Shown: piece after piece, positions 34,079 to 43,170 of the stretch
Layout: each line of letters begins with the position of its first letter
Numbering within the stretch: the stretch's first letter is position 1
NCBI GenBank assembly: GCA_965247125.1
Contig: CBDFGO010000003.1
Coordinates: 1,612,001-1,676,000 of the forward strand
Direction: 5' to 3'
Source: CALBJU01 sp965247125
GTDB taxonomy: Bacteria > Bacteroidota > Rhodothermia > Rhodothermales > UBA10348
DNA: 64,000 nt
Made by a program: the position numbers and the translations under genes
Notes under the pieces: generated by a model
What the model was told of the DNA's origin: nothing
Database searches by the model: none
The model's input: only the letters and a program-made list of their open reading frames with translations

Positions 34079-36766
34079 GTGACCACCCCAGATTCTGCTC
34101 AACCAAAGTCTTCACGAGGTCGAATCTGGCGTTTTTTCTGGATAATCTACCTCCTTCTGCTCATCGGTTCACACGTGGTTCGGTGGACTCAGTCCGACTT
34201 CTCACCCCGCGAATACCAGGAGTTTGTTTCCCTTCCCGTAGTCTCGGGAGATTCGTTTACTGACGATTCACGCAGGATCAATCTATCCTTCGCTGATTCA
34301 GCAAGTCCTGCCGAAACGGGCGCGGCGGATTCGACCTCGCTCCCCATCGCAATCCTCTTACACGGCAGTCCGGTCGCATCGAGTTCCCTGATGCAGATGC
34401 ACCGCAGTTTCGTCGAAATGGGAGGATACCGGGTCATTACTCCGGACCTTCCCGGATTTGAGGGCTCGTCGACGAATATTCCAAATTATTCGGTTCGGTC
34501 TCACGCCCGCTACCTCGGCGCGATGATGGACTCGTTGGGCATCGATGAAGCGCATCTGGTGGGCTACAGCATGTCAGGTGGGGTAGTCATTGAAGGGATG
34601 CGATTGTGGCCCGAAAAAATAAAGTCCGTCATACTTCTTTCGGGTATTGGCGTCCAGGAGATGGAATTGTTGGGGGACTACTATATGAACCATTCGGTTC
34701 ATGCCCTGCAGTTGGCCACGCTGTGGTTGATCACAGAAGGATTTCCTCATTTTGGATGGATGGACGATGCAATTCTGGGCGTCTCCTACGCCCGCAATTT
34801 CTTCGACACCGATCAGCGTCCACTCCGAAATCTGCTGTCGGAATGGGAGAAGCCTCTACTCATCATGCATGGCGCTACGGATCGGATGGTTCCGTATTCA
34901 GCGGCTGTGGAACACCACCGGATTGTCCCCCAGAGTGAGCTGATGACCTTTGAAGATCAGGGCCATGGCATCCCGTTTGTGGCCGCTTCGCGCGCAGTTG
35001 ATTCCCTGGTTGTCTGGATTGAAAAAGTCGAACGAGGCGAGGCCAGTATTCGATCCGGTTCTTCAGAGGATCGTTTGCTCGCTGCCAGCAGGCCCTTCGA
35101 CCCATCTGACATTCCACCTGCAACGGGTGTTTCGCTGATTTTGCTCATGTTTCTGATTGCCGCGTCCACGATGGTGAACGAAGACCTGGCGAGTATCGGC
35201 GCGGGATTGATGGCCGCCCGGGGGACGATGGGTATTGAACACGCCCTCATCGCTGCATTTTTCGGAATTTTGATTGGTGACATTCTGCTGTACGCCTCAG
35301 GCCGAGTCATCGGTCGTCGGATCGTCTCCATGGCTCCTTTTTCCTGGTTCATTGATTCCAGGAAGATGGCACGTGGGGAATCCTGGTTCGAGCGCAAAGG
35401 GGCGAGAGTAATAATCGCGAGCCGATTCGTTCCCGGCACCCGCCTGCCGACGTATGTGGCGGCGGGCGTGCTCAAAGCACCGTTCTGGAAATTCGTGGGC
35501 TATTTCCTCATCGCCACCGTCGTATGGACGCCGTTGATTGTCGGTGTGTCGGCCTTCGTCGGCGAACAGTTGATGGAGTTCTGGACTACGTACGAATCCT
35601 ACGCGATTTGGGCACTGCTCGCCCTCGTCTTTTTCCTCTATGCTTTCGTCCAGCTCGTCGTACCAGTTTTCAGCCATCGCGGACGAAGGAAGCTCCTGTC
35701 AACCTGGCGGCGATGGACACGCTGGGAGTTCTGGCCTCCGTTCATCTTCTATCCTCCCCTCATCCTTCGAATCATTAAGCTGGCTTTCGAGCACAGATCG
35801 ATTATGGTTTTTACCGCTGCGAATCCTGCGATCGAGTCAGGCGGTTTTTTGGGAGAGTCCAAGGCTCAAATTCTTTCGCTGCTCTCAGGGACCCCTGAGG
35901 TCGTAGCTCGCTATGGATTGGTGAGCTCGGGAGAAAACGCCGCTGCACAGGCCATTGAAGAGATGAGGACCCTTTCGCTCGTGTTTCCCGTTGTTTTAAA
36001 GCCAGATGTGGGTGATCGGGGTCATTTCGTCCGGATCGTGCATTCTGAAGTCGACATCGAACACTACTTCTCCCATTTTGACGGCGACGTCATCATCCAG
36101 GAGTACATCGAAGGCGAGGAATATGGGATTTTTTATGTCAGGCATCCCTCGGAAGATCACGGCATGATCTTCTCGATAACAGAGAAAAAACTTGTTTCCG
36201 TGGTCGGTAACGGACGCGACACCCTCGAAAGATTGATCATGGACGACGATCGTGCGGTCAATATGTCTCGGTTATTTTTCCGCAGACACGCGCTGCAGCT
36301 GGACGATGTCATACCCGAAAACAAAGTCTATCCGTTGGTGTCCATCGGCACGCATTCGCGTGGAGCCCTGTTTCTTGACGGCGGTTACCTGCTGACCGTT
36401 GCTCTGGAACAGGAAATAAACAGGATAGCGGTCCCGATGGAAGGCTTCTTTTTCGGCCGATTCGATGTTCGTGTTCCGAGCACAGCGCATCTGGAACGCG
36501 GTGAGGGAATCAAGATCATGGAGGTCAACGGAGTCTCCTCCGAGGCGACTCACGTGTACGACCCCTCGACTCCCCTGCGACACGCCTATCGTGTGCTGGG
36601 ACATCAATGGAGGCTGGCCTTCCAGATAGGTCAGGCCAATATGCGCGATGGCCACCGGCCATCGCGCTTTCGTGACGTCATGCGGCAGATCTACCTGAAT
36701 AAAATCAATCCTCGGCAGAAGCCAGACAAGAGCTCGGCAGCCGTTGGCTGGGCGAGGGTGCCATGA
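34079..36766 (+). CDS. Three-part membrane fusion: alpha/beta hydrolase + DedA-type membrane domain + ATP-grasp ligase
   Basis: The 895-residue protein starts at a GTG. Residues 16-32 form a signal anchor. Residues ~88-315 are an alpha/beta hydrolase with LLHGSP (oxyanion hole), nucleophile S164 in GYSMSG, Asp268 in HGATDRM and His296 in DQGHG. Residues ~350-530 are a DedA/SNARE-associated membrane domain with GILIGDILLYASGRVIGRR and SRFVPGTRLPTYVAAG. Residues ~600-850 resemble an ATP-grasp domain: FPVVLKPDVGDRGHF (Lys641), IIQEYIEGEEYGIFYV (675-686 region), FFGRFDVRV and MEVNGVSSE (Asn816 metal ligand). DedA proteins move lipid carriers or phospholipids; ATP-grasp enzymes join a carboxylate to an amine. 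I know of no named family with this order. The stop overlaps the next ATG. Confidence 0.88.
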   Translation: MTTPDSAQPKSSRGRIWRFFWIIYLLLLIGSHVVRWTQSDFSPREYQEFVSLPVVSGDSFTDDSRRINLSFADSASPAETGAADSTSLPIAILLHGSPVASSSLMQMHRSFVEMGGYRVITPDLPGFEGSSTNIPNYSVRSHARYLGAMMDSLGIDEAHLVGYSMSGGVVIEGMRLWPEKIKSVILLSGIGVQEMELLGDYYMNHSVHALQLATLWLITEGFPHFGWMDDAILGVSYARNFFDTDQRPLRNLLSEWEKPLLIMHGATDRMVPYSAAVEHHRIVPQSELMTFEDQGHGIPFVAASRAVDSLVVWIEKVERGEASIRSGSSEDRLLAASRPFDPSDIPPATGVSLILLMFLIAASTMVNEDLASIGAGLMAARGTMGIEHALIAAFFGILIGDILLYASGRVIGRRIVSMAPFSWFIDSRKMARGESWFERKGARVIIASRFVPGTRLPTYVAAGVLKAPFWKFVGYFLIATVVWTPLIVGVSAFVGEQLMEFWTTYESYAIWALLALVFFLYAFVQLVVPVFSHRGRRKLLSTWRRWTRWEFWPPFIFYPPLILRIIKLAFEHRSIMVFTAANPAIESGGFLGESKAQILSLLSGTPEVVARYGLVSSGENAAAQAIEEMRTLSLVFPVVLKPDVGDRGHFVRIVHSEVDIEHYFSHFDGDVIIQEYIEGEEYGIFYVRHPSEDHGMIFSITEKKLVSVVGNGRDTLERLIMDDDRAVNMSRLFFRRHALQLDDVIPENKVYPLVSIGTHSRGALFLDGGYLLTVALEQEINRIAVPMEGFFFGRFDVRVPSTAHLERGEGIKIMEVNGVSSEATHVYDPSTPLRHAYRVLGHQWRLAFQIGQANMRDGHRPSRFRDVMRQIYLNKINPRQKPDKSSAAVGWARVP

Positions 36767-37518
36767 TGTACGCTCGATTACTCTCAGGTCTGCGAGGAGT
36801 CGGTGAGTACGCCCTGTGTATGAAACAAGCGTTTTCGACGACCCGGGAGTCGCTGAGATACGGCCCCATCATCGTCCAGCAAATGGTTCGCATCGGCGTA
36901 GAATCCATCCCCGTTGTGCTCATGGCGTCGGCGTTTGCCGGCGTGGTAATCACCATCCAGACAGCCTATCAGTTGGAAAACACGATCCTCTCCTCGGAAG
37001 CCGTAGGCTCGGTCGTCGTCCCTACCCTCATGCTCGAGCTCGCCGCGCTCATCCCCGGACTGGTTCTGGCCTCTCGTATCGGAGCAAGTATTGCAGCGGA
37101 GCTCGGAACGATGAAGGTCACCGAACAGATAGACGCCCTCGAGGCGATGGGCCTCAATTCTGTTGCCTATTTAGTCCTTCCACGTGTAATTGCGGGGGCG
37201 GTCATGTTTCCATCCCTATACGTCGGCGCCGCGGTTGTGTCGATCGCCTGCGGTGCGTTCGCAGGTGAGTTGATGGGGTATTTATCGATCGAATCCTACA
37301 TCTCAGGCGCTCGTCAATTTTTTCTCTTGTTTGATGCATTTTTCGGCGCGACCAAAATGCTCGCCTTCGGATTCGTCATTACCTCCGTTTCATGTTGGAA
37401 AGGATTTCATGCGGAGGGAGGAGCGGACGGCGTGGGGAGAGCGGCTACACAGGCGGTGGTCATCAGCTGCGTGTGTATTCTGATCGCTGACTACCTTCTC
37501 GCTGAATTGCTCCTCTGA
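36763..37518 (+). CDS. MlaE/YrbE-type ABC lipid permease
   Basis: This 251-residue protein has the MlaE permease pattern: an amphipathic N-terminus, GVVITIQTAYQL, LELAALIPGLVLASRIGASIAAELGTMKVTEQIDALEAMG (coupling region) and further helices to the C-terminus. MlaE permeases move phospholipids between membranes with an MlaF ATPase and an MCE protein (MlaD). Neither partner is encoded here, so they must come from elsewhere. Its ATG overlaps the fusion gene's stop, linking lipid transport to the upstream acyltransferases. Confidence 0.9.
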   Translation: MMYARLLSGLRGVGEYALCMKQAFSTTRESLRYGPIIVQQMVRIGVESIPVVLMASAFAGVVITIQTAYQLENTILSSEAVGSVVVPTLMLELAALIPGLVLASRIGASIAAELGTMKVTEQIDALEAMGLNSVAYLVLPRVIAGAVMFPSLYVGAAVVSIACGAFAGELMGYLSIESYISGARQFFLLFDAFFGATKMLAFGFVITSVSCWKGFHAEGGADGVGRAATQAVVISCVCILIADYLLAELLL

Positions 37519-37544
37519 AAGCCGGCGTTCCGTATCATTCGCAC

Positions 37545-39752
37545 ATGGCGCGAAATCCATCACCTTCCCACGCAGCCCATTCAGCAGGTGGAAACGGCTC
37601 ACCTTCGGGACTGGGCACGTTCGGAGGCGTATTTACACCATCTATCTTGACCATTCTCGGGGTCATCATGTACCTGAGATTTGGATGGGTCGTAGGAAAT
37701 GTGGGCCTCGTAGGGACGCTCGTAATCGTGACCCTCGCGACGGGAATTACCTTTTTGACCGCACTCTCGGTGGCGTCCATTGCCACGGATCAGCGGGTGA
37801 AAACTGGCGGCGCATACTACATGATATCGAGGTCGCTCGGAATCGAAGCGGGCGGGGCGGTCGGAATACCCCTCTACATCGCGCAAGCACTTTCGGTGGC
37901 CCTCTACACCCTCGGATTCGCGGAAAGCGTGGTAAACGTCTTTCCCGTCCTGGACGAAAAGACCATCGCCCTGCTGACGACAGCTGCTGTAACCTTGCTG
38001 GCTCTCCGATCAGCCAGAGCAGCCATCAAGGTCCAGTACGTAATCATGGGCGCTATCGGACTGTCATTGCTGTCGCTGGCGTTCGGAGGATCTATCGAGC
38101 CCGGACCGGTGGAGATTGAGCCCGTCAGCCGGGTTGGGTTTTGGCTGGTTTTCGCGGTTTTCTTCCCCGCTGTGACGGGTATCATGACCGGCATCAACAT
38201 GTCGGGAGACCTCAAAAATCCTTCTCGTTCCATTCCCATCGGAACACTGTCAGCGATCGCAGTCGGGTTTCTCATCTACATGATCATTCCTCTCTTTCTC
38301 GTAAGCCGGGCTACTCCGGAGCAACTCATTTCGGATCCACTCATCATGCGCCGTATTTCGTTTTGGGGGGATGCGATCATCATGGGCGTATGGGGCGCCA
38401 CGCTTTCGAGTGCAGTAGGAAGCATTTTGGGGGCACCACGAGTCCTGCAGGCACTTGCCCGTGATGGAGTCATTCCGAAAGTCTTTCGGATACTTGGTCA
38501 GGGATCTGGCCCCGATGACGAACCGCGCATTGGAACCGCGTTCACGTTCGGGCTTGCCGCTGGCACGATCATGCTGGCAGATCTGAATATCGTAGCGCCG
38601 ATTCTCACGATGTTTTTTCTGACCACTTACGGCGTCCTGAATATCACGGCGGGCCTGGAACGATTCCTGGGGAATCCCTCCTTTCGACCGAAATTTCGTG
38701 TCCACTGGCTGTTTTCCCTCGCCGGCGCTGTCGGCTGCACGATTGTCATGTTTCTGATCAATGGGCTCGCCACGGGCGCAGCCATCACCATTGTGGTCAT
38801 CATCTATTTCTGGTTGGAACGCCAGGAAATACGGTCAGCGTGGGGGGATGTGCGGACGGGAATCTGGCTGAATCTGACGCGCGCCGGCTTGCTGCGGCTC
38901 CGACAAAAAACGGTAGATCCAAAAAATTGGAGACCGCATCTGTTGGTACTCTCGGGAGCTCCTACCAAACGGTGGCACCTCATCGAGCTTGCTTCCGCAC
39001 TGAGCCACAATCGAGCTCTGCTGACGGTATCCTCGGTTCTCACGGGAGATTCCCTCAGTTCGACACGCATTGAAAACATGTCCACGAGCATCTATGAGTA
39101 TCTGGATAAACATGGTGTCCAGGCCCTGGTCCGAATCGTGACGGCAGAAGAGCCGTTCGAAGGCGCCCGCCAGCTGGTCTCGACCTACGGTCTCGGCACC
39201 CTGGTGCCGAATTCAGTTGTACTGGGTGCGACCGAGCAACTGGACCATCACGAAGCATATTGCGACATGATTGCGCATTTCTACGCCGCACATAGAAATA
39301 CGCTGATCGTTCGACATAACGAACAACGTGGCTTTGGAGCTCGACGACACATTGATGTATGGTGGGGGGGACGAAAAGGAAATGGTGCGCTCATGGTCAT
39401 CCTGTCCTGGCTGCTGAGCACCAGTATTGAGTGGCGTGGATCAAAAGTGACGATCAAGATGGTAGTGCCAACCGCAGCGGCCGCGGAAGGAGCGAGGGTA
39501 AACCTGGAAGAAATCCTGCTCGCCTCCCGCACGGGTGGCCGAGCAGAAGTACTTGTAGCGGACGGAAAACCGTTTTGGGAGATCATCAAAGAATCTTCCC
39601 TCTCGGCTGATCTGGTATTCCTGGGAATGGCCACTCCAGATGATAAATTCCAGTCTTATTATTCTCAATTACAGGAACGCTCCAGCGACCTGCCCACAAC
39701 GGTCTTCGTTCTGGCCGCCGAAGACATCGAGTTTGGCGAAGTAATCATGTAG
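37545..39752 (+). CDS. SLC12-like cation-chloride cotransporter/amino acid permease
   Basis: This 735-residue protein has an APC-superfamily core of about 12 helices beginning TFGGVFTPSILTILGVIMYLRFGWVVGN, the signature of the Na-K-Cl/K-Cl cotransporter (SLC12) branch, with TGGAYYMISRSLG in helix 3. A ~280-residue cytosolic C-terminal domain follows (from ~450), as in eukaryotic SLC12 proteins. It is likely to transport K+/Cl- or amino acids. The gene is 26 bp after the MlaE gene, close enough for read-through, but its job seems separate. Confidence 0.87.
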   Translation: MARNPSPSHAAHSAGGNGSPSGLGTFGGVFTPSILTILGVIMYLRFGWVVGNVGLVGTLVIVTLATGITFLTALSVASIATDQRVKTGGAYYMISRSLGIEAGGAVGIPLYIAQALSVALYTLGFAESVVNVFPVLDEKTIALLTTAAVTLLALRSARAAIKVQYVIMGAIGLSLLSLAFGGSIEPGPVEIEPVSRVGFWLVFAVFFPAVTGIMTGINMSGDLKNPSRSIPIGTLSAIAVGFLIYMIIPLFLVSRATPEQLISDPLIMRRISFWGDAIIMGVWGATLSSAVGSILGAPRVLQALARDGVIPKVFRILGQGSGPDDEPRIGTAFTFGLAAGTIMLADLNIVAPILTMFFLTTYGVLNITAGLERFLGNPSFRPKFRVHWLFSLAGAVGCTIVMFLINGLATGAAITIVVIIYFWLERQEIRSAWGDVRTGIWLNLTRAGLLRLRQKTVDPKNWRPHLLVLSGAPTKRWHLIELASALSHNRALLTVSSVLTGDSLSSTRIENMSTSIYEYLDKHGVQALVRIVTAEEPFEGARQLVSTYGLGTLVPNSVVLGATEQLDHHEAYCDMIAHFYAAHRNTLIVRHNEQRGFGARRHIDVWWGGRKGNGALMVILSWLLSTSIEWRGSKVTIKMVVPTAAAAEGARVNLEEILLASRTGGRAEVLVADGKPFWEIIKESSLSADLVFLGMATPDDKFQSYYSQLQERSSDLPTTVFVLAAEDIEFGEVIM

Positions 39753-39816
39753 CGAGGATTGGATAAGTCGGGCACCTTGAACTATAATCGGCGCTTCCAC
39801 CTGTATTCATCTGAAG

Positions 39817-41034
39817 ATGCCTGGATTTTCCGCTAATCATCATGAGCTGCTTCTCGAAGCCGTCGCGCGATTCGGAACGCCGATCTATGTCTACTTCGAA
39901 GATATCCTGCTCAATCGGGTCGAGAAACTTCGATCCCATTTGCAGGGCCTTCCACTGGAGCTCTTGTACGCGATGAAGGCCAATCACGCGGCACCAATTC
40001 TGCGAACAATGAAGAAGGAAGGTCTCGGAATTGACGCTGTCTCGCCGGCTGAGCTCATCGTCGCTCTGGAATCAGGCTTTCCGAAGGATCGTGTATTGTT
40101 TTCGGCGAACAACATGACGGATGACGAAATGCACTTTGCGCATTCGAGAGGCGTCATTTTGAATATTGGTGAGCTCTCCAGACTCGAAAAACTTGGACAA
40201 CGTTATCCTGGATCATCGGTCTGTATTCGACTGAATCCACAGATCGGCGCAGGGCACCATGAACATGTAATTACCGCGGGTGAACGGAGCAAATTCGGAA
40301 TACCGGTAGAGCAGATTTCTGAGATTCACCGTTTAGCCGAGAGGTACGACATTCAGATTGCGGGATTGCATCAGCACATCGGGAGCGGCATTCTGGACAC
40401 GGCCGTGTTGTGGCAGGCGATCGAAATCATTCTGGAGGCATCCCTCTCCTTCAGTCAGCTTCAGTTCATCAATGTGGGCGGTGGCCTTGGTGTGCCCTAC
40501 GCGCCCGACGACTCAGAACTGGACACGGAACGATTCAAATCCGACATTGTCGTTCCGCTCCAAACATTTATCGCCTCTCATCCTTCCCAAAATTTGTCAA
40601 TCTGGTTCGAACCAGGACGATTTTTCACGGCAGAATGTGGTGCACTCCTGGCCACGGTCAGCACCATCAAGCGAACTCAGTCCAGAACATTCGTCGGTGT
40701 GGATTCCGGCATGAACCATCTGATCCGTCCAGCCATGTACGGTGCTTATCATGAGGTAATTAACCTTTCAAATCCCGATGGGAAGAAGATGCAATACGAC
40801 GTCGTCGGCAACATCTGCGAATCAGCTGACTTCTTCGCAAAGGATCGGATGATAGCCGAGCTCTCAGAAGGGGATCTCCTCGCCGTTTTGGACGTCGGCG
40901 CCTACGGAATTTCAATGGCGACTACGTACAATCTCAGGCCGTTACCTGCAGAGGTCTGGGTCGGCAGCGACGGAGAAATCAGTTTGATTCAGAAACGGAA
41001 GAGTCCCGAAGAACTGGCGAGAGAGGTTCTTTAG
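39817..41034 (+). CDS. lysA: Diaminopimelate decarboxylase
   Basis: This 405-residue alanine-racemase-fold PLP enzyme has the PLP lysine in LYAMKANHAAPILR, HQHIGSGI, NVGGGLGVPY and the C-terminal CESADFFAKDR with the catalytic Cys. It decarboxylates meso-diaminopimelate to L-lysine. Another diaminopimelate gene, dapF, is found at 50444-51337, so the pathway is present but scattered. The start at 39817 gives a normal family length. Confidence 0.92.
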   Translation: MPGFSANHHELLLEAVARFGTPIYVYFEDILLNRVEKLRSHLQGLPLELLYAMKANHAAPILRTMKKEGLGIDAVSPAELIVALESGFPKDRVLFSANNMTDDEMHFAHSRGVILNIGELSRLEKLGQRYPGSSVCIRLNPQIGAGHHEHVITAGERSKFGIPVEQISEIHRLAERYDIQIAGLHQHIGSGILDTAVLWQAIEIILEASLSFSQLQFINVGGGLGVPYAPDDSELDTERFKSDIVVPLQTFIASHPSQNLSIWFEPGRFFTAECGALLATVSTIKRTQSRTFVGVDSGMNHLIRPAMYGAYHEVINLSNPDGKKMQYDVVGNICESADFFAKDRMIAELSEGDLLAVLDVGAYGISMATTYNLRPLPAEVWVGSDGEISLIQKRKSPEELAREVL

Positions 41035-41040
41035 AAGTAG

Positions 41041-41084
41041 GCCATTGCACCGCCATTGCACCACCATTGCACCGCCATTGCACC
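41041..41084. repeat. Four tandem copies of an 11-bp unit after lysA
   Basis: GCCATTGCACC is repeated four times (third copy begins with A), starting 6 bp after the lysA stop. The remaining gap to rplU, 41085-41317, shows no gene and must hold the ribosomal-protein promoter. Confidence 0.9.
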
Positions 41085-41317
41085 TCCTCCGCATCGTGAG
41101 CGCTCAATGCTAAGCGATCGTCTCCTCCATAACTGTCGATTCGTCACACTTCCTTGTTGCGAAATTCAACATTCTTCCACGGGTGCTGGAATTGATTGGG
41201 CCTGATTAATGTCTTAAATTTGTGGGCTACGCGGTTTTATGTCCGAAGGGGTTATTTCCGCAGTCAACCAACCTCTCGCGTCGGTAACCAGTCCGGCGCC
41301 CCAAAGAAGAGATTCCA

Positions 41318-41704
41318 ATGTACGCGATAGTTGAGATTGCCGGTAAGCAGTACAAAGTGTCCAAAGATGACACGCTGTATGTACCGAAGCAGCAGGTGGA
41401 TGCAAAAGCAAAGATCACTTTTGACACGGTCCTCCTCCTGAACGACGGCAAGGCCGTCAAAGTGGGGACACCCACGGTGAAAGGAGCAACCGTAAAGGCC
41501 ACCGTCATCGATCATGTAAAGGCGGACAAGGTCCTGGTTTTCAAGAAGAAGCGCCGCAAACGCTATAAAGTGAAGAACGGACACCGTCAGCCGTACACTC
41601 AGATCAAAATTGATGCTGTTTCTGTCGCAAAGAAAAAAGCAGCGCCAAAGAAGAAAGCTGAACCAAAAGCCAAAGCGAAAGCAGCCGCGGCTGATTCTGA
41701 ATAA
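41318..41704 (+). CDS. rplU: Ribosomal protein L21 with lysine/alanine-rich tail
   Basis: The N-terminal ~100 residues are a normal L21 (MYAIVEIAGKQYKVSKDD, FKKKRRKRYKVKNGHRQPYT). The C-terminal ~27 residues (AKKKAAPKKKAEPKAKAK) form a basic extension beyond the ordinary end. L21 binds 23S rRNA in the large subunit. It pairs with rpmA 20 bp downstream, the usual order. Confidence 0.97.
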   Translation: MYAIVEIAGKQYKVSKDDTLYVPKQQVDAKAKITFDTVLLLNDGKAVKVGTPTVKGATVKATVIDHVKADKVLVFKKKRRKRYKVKNGHRQPYTQIKIDAVSVAKKKAAPKKKAEPKAKAKAAAADSE

Positions 41705-41724
41705 TAAAACACGCGAGGTCCTGA

Positions 41725-41985
41725 ATGGCTCATAAGAAAGGAATGGGGTCAACCAACAATGGTCGCGACTCCAACCCCAAGATGCTCGGTGTGAAAGCTT
41801 TTGGTGGTGAATTTGTAAAAGCAGGTGCAATAATCGTCCGCCAGCGGGGAACGAAGTTTCATCCTGGAGACAACGTTGGTCGAGGTGGTGATGACACACT
41901 GTTCGCCACATCTGCCGGTACGGTTCGTTTTACGCGAGGCAAAAAGGACCGTAAATTCGTTAATATTGATCCGGCGACCGTCTGA
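41725..41985 (+). CDS. rpmA: Ribosomal protein L27
   Basis: The 86-residue sequence begins MAHKKGMGSTNNGRDSNPKMLGVKAFGG, the conserved L27 N-terminus that reaches into the peptidyl transferase centre, followed by VRQRGTKFHPGDNVG. There is no cleavable N-terminal extension of the Firmicutes type. A strong terminator follows 21 bp after the stop. Confidence 0.98.
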   Translation: MAHKKGMGSTNNGRDSNPKMLGVKAFGGEFVKAGAIIVRQRGTKFHPGDNVGRGGDDTLFATSAGTVRFTRGKKDRKFVNIDPATV

Positions 41986-42006
41986 CGATTACTGAAGTCG
42001 ACTTTT

Positions 42007-42046
42007 AAATGGCCCTTTTCCTGAGCGGAAAAGGGCCATTTTTTTA
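42007..42046 (+). terminator. Rho-independent terminator of rplU-rpmA
   Basis: A perfect 15-bp stem (42007-42021 with 42027-42041) closes a 5-base loop and is followed by a run of T, the textbook form. Confidence 0.95.
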
Positions 42047-42149
42047 TGCCTCAATCCTTCATGCGCCTCCTCTGAGTGCGGTAATAATGTCTGTCATCGG
42101 GAAAAATATGCCACCTGAGCGACGGTATTAACGTCCATACAGGCCCCGA

Positions 42150-43118
42150 ATGGACGTTTTAGACTTGGCAGATCGTTTGTATGTCCTGAGTCGGTCACGA
42201 TTTCCACAGCGGAGATCTGTCCGTGAGAACAAACCGCCCATCTGGGCGAACCGACCCAACAAAACGAGATCAGCCATGATGCGCAAAGTCGAACTCGAAC
42301 CCCGGAATGAGTCTTTTCTTTCCGGTTACCGTCTTCCGGAGCTCACCTTCGAAACGACGGATCTTCCATACCCTTCCCTGATCCCCATCTGGGATTTAAT
42401 GAGGGCAAAGAACTACGAAGGAGCCCGTACATTGGCACTTGAAGCCATGCAAGAGCGCCGGATATTTCCTGCTGACGAACGAGCCGCTATCAAAATTGCG
42501 CTGGCCACAGCGGAATTCAAACTAGGCGCCACCGACATAGCCAAGCGCATGGCGGGACGGAGCCTTGACCTGACTACCAATCAGTTCTCCGGTCACAACA
42601 TTCTTTTGTCGATCCATGTAGTCCGCAAAGATTTTACGGCGGCCTATCTGCATCTGGCAAATCTTCCCCTACCGAAAAACACACCTTCCTGGGATGAAGA
42701 ACTCTCCATGCAGGATGTACATATTGCGCTTGCAGCCTGGGCATGGCAACTCGGAGAATGGGATCAGGTATCCGATCATCTACACATGGCGTACCCCGGT
42801 GGCCTGAGCGAAATGCCAGCCGCTATCCGAGAAGACTGGTTCAGATTGTCATTGTATCGAGGTCTGCCCGATGATGCCGCTGCCGCTGCTGCGACCCTGA
42901 TTGAGGATCGCTCGATTGACTCAGCTGATGAACTTTTACAGACGATCGTGCAAAGTGGCTGGACCAAACAGGCACTCCCCCTCTATCGCAAGTTCTACTC
43001 GGAAAAGCCCGAGAGCGAACTCCTGCGCCGTCGCCTGGTCGCCCTGTGCGTCAAGGAAGGCGAGATGGACGAAGCGCGAAATTTGGCGAGTACCAGTGCA
43101 TTGAAGCTGGCTGCCTGA
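42150..43118 (+). CDS. Helical-repeat (TPR-like) protein of unknown function
   Basis: Two start sites are possible: ATG 42150 or the paired ATGs at 42273/42276 (MMRKVELEPRNESF). The second gives a 280-residue protein that starts where the family-like pattern begins; the first adds 41 less convincing residues. The rest is almost all helices with TPR-like spacing (AKNYEGARTLALEAMQ, AEFKLGATDIAKRMAGRSL, LPLYRKFYSEKPESELLRRRLVALC). Such proteins act as scaffolds. It heads a run of same-strand regulatory genes up to fliA. I do not recognise a specific family. Confidence 0.7.
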   Translation: MDVLDLADRLYVLSRSRFPQRRSVRENKPPIWANRPNKTRSAMMRKVELEPRNESFLSGYRLPELTFETTDLPYPSLIPIWDLMRAKNYEGARTLALEAMQERRIFPADERAAIKIALATAEFKLGATDIAKRMAGRSLDLTTNQFSGHNILLSIHVVRKDFTAAYLHLANLPLPKNTPSWDEELSMQDVHIALAAWAWQLGEWDQVSDHLHMAYPGGLSEMPAAIREDWFRLSLYRGLPDDAAAAAATLIEDRSIDSADELLQTIVQSGWTKQALPLYRKFYSEKPESELLRRRLVALCVKEGEMDEARNLASTSALKLAA

Positions 43119-43170
43119 CACCCGACTCGATCCCCGTTCTCACGTATCACGTTTTATCTCATTCAGGGTC

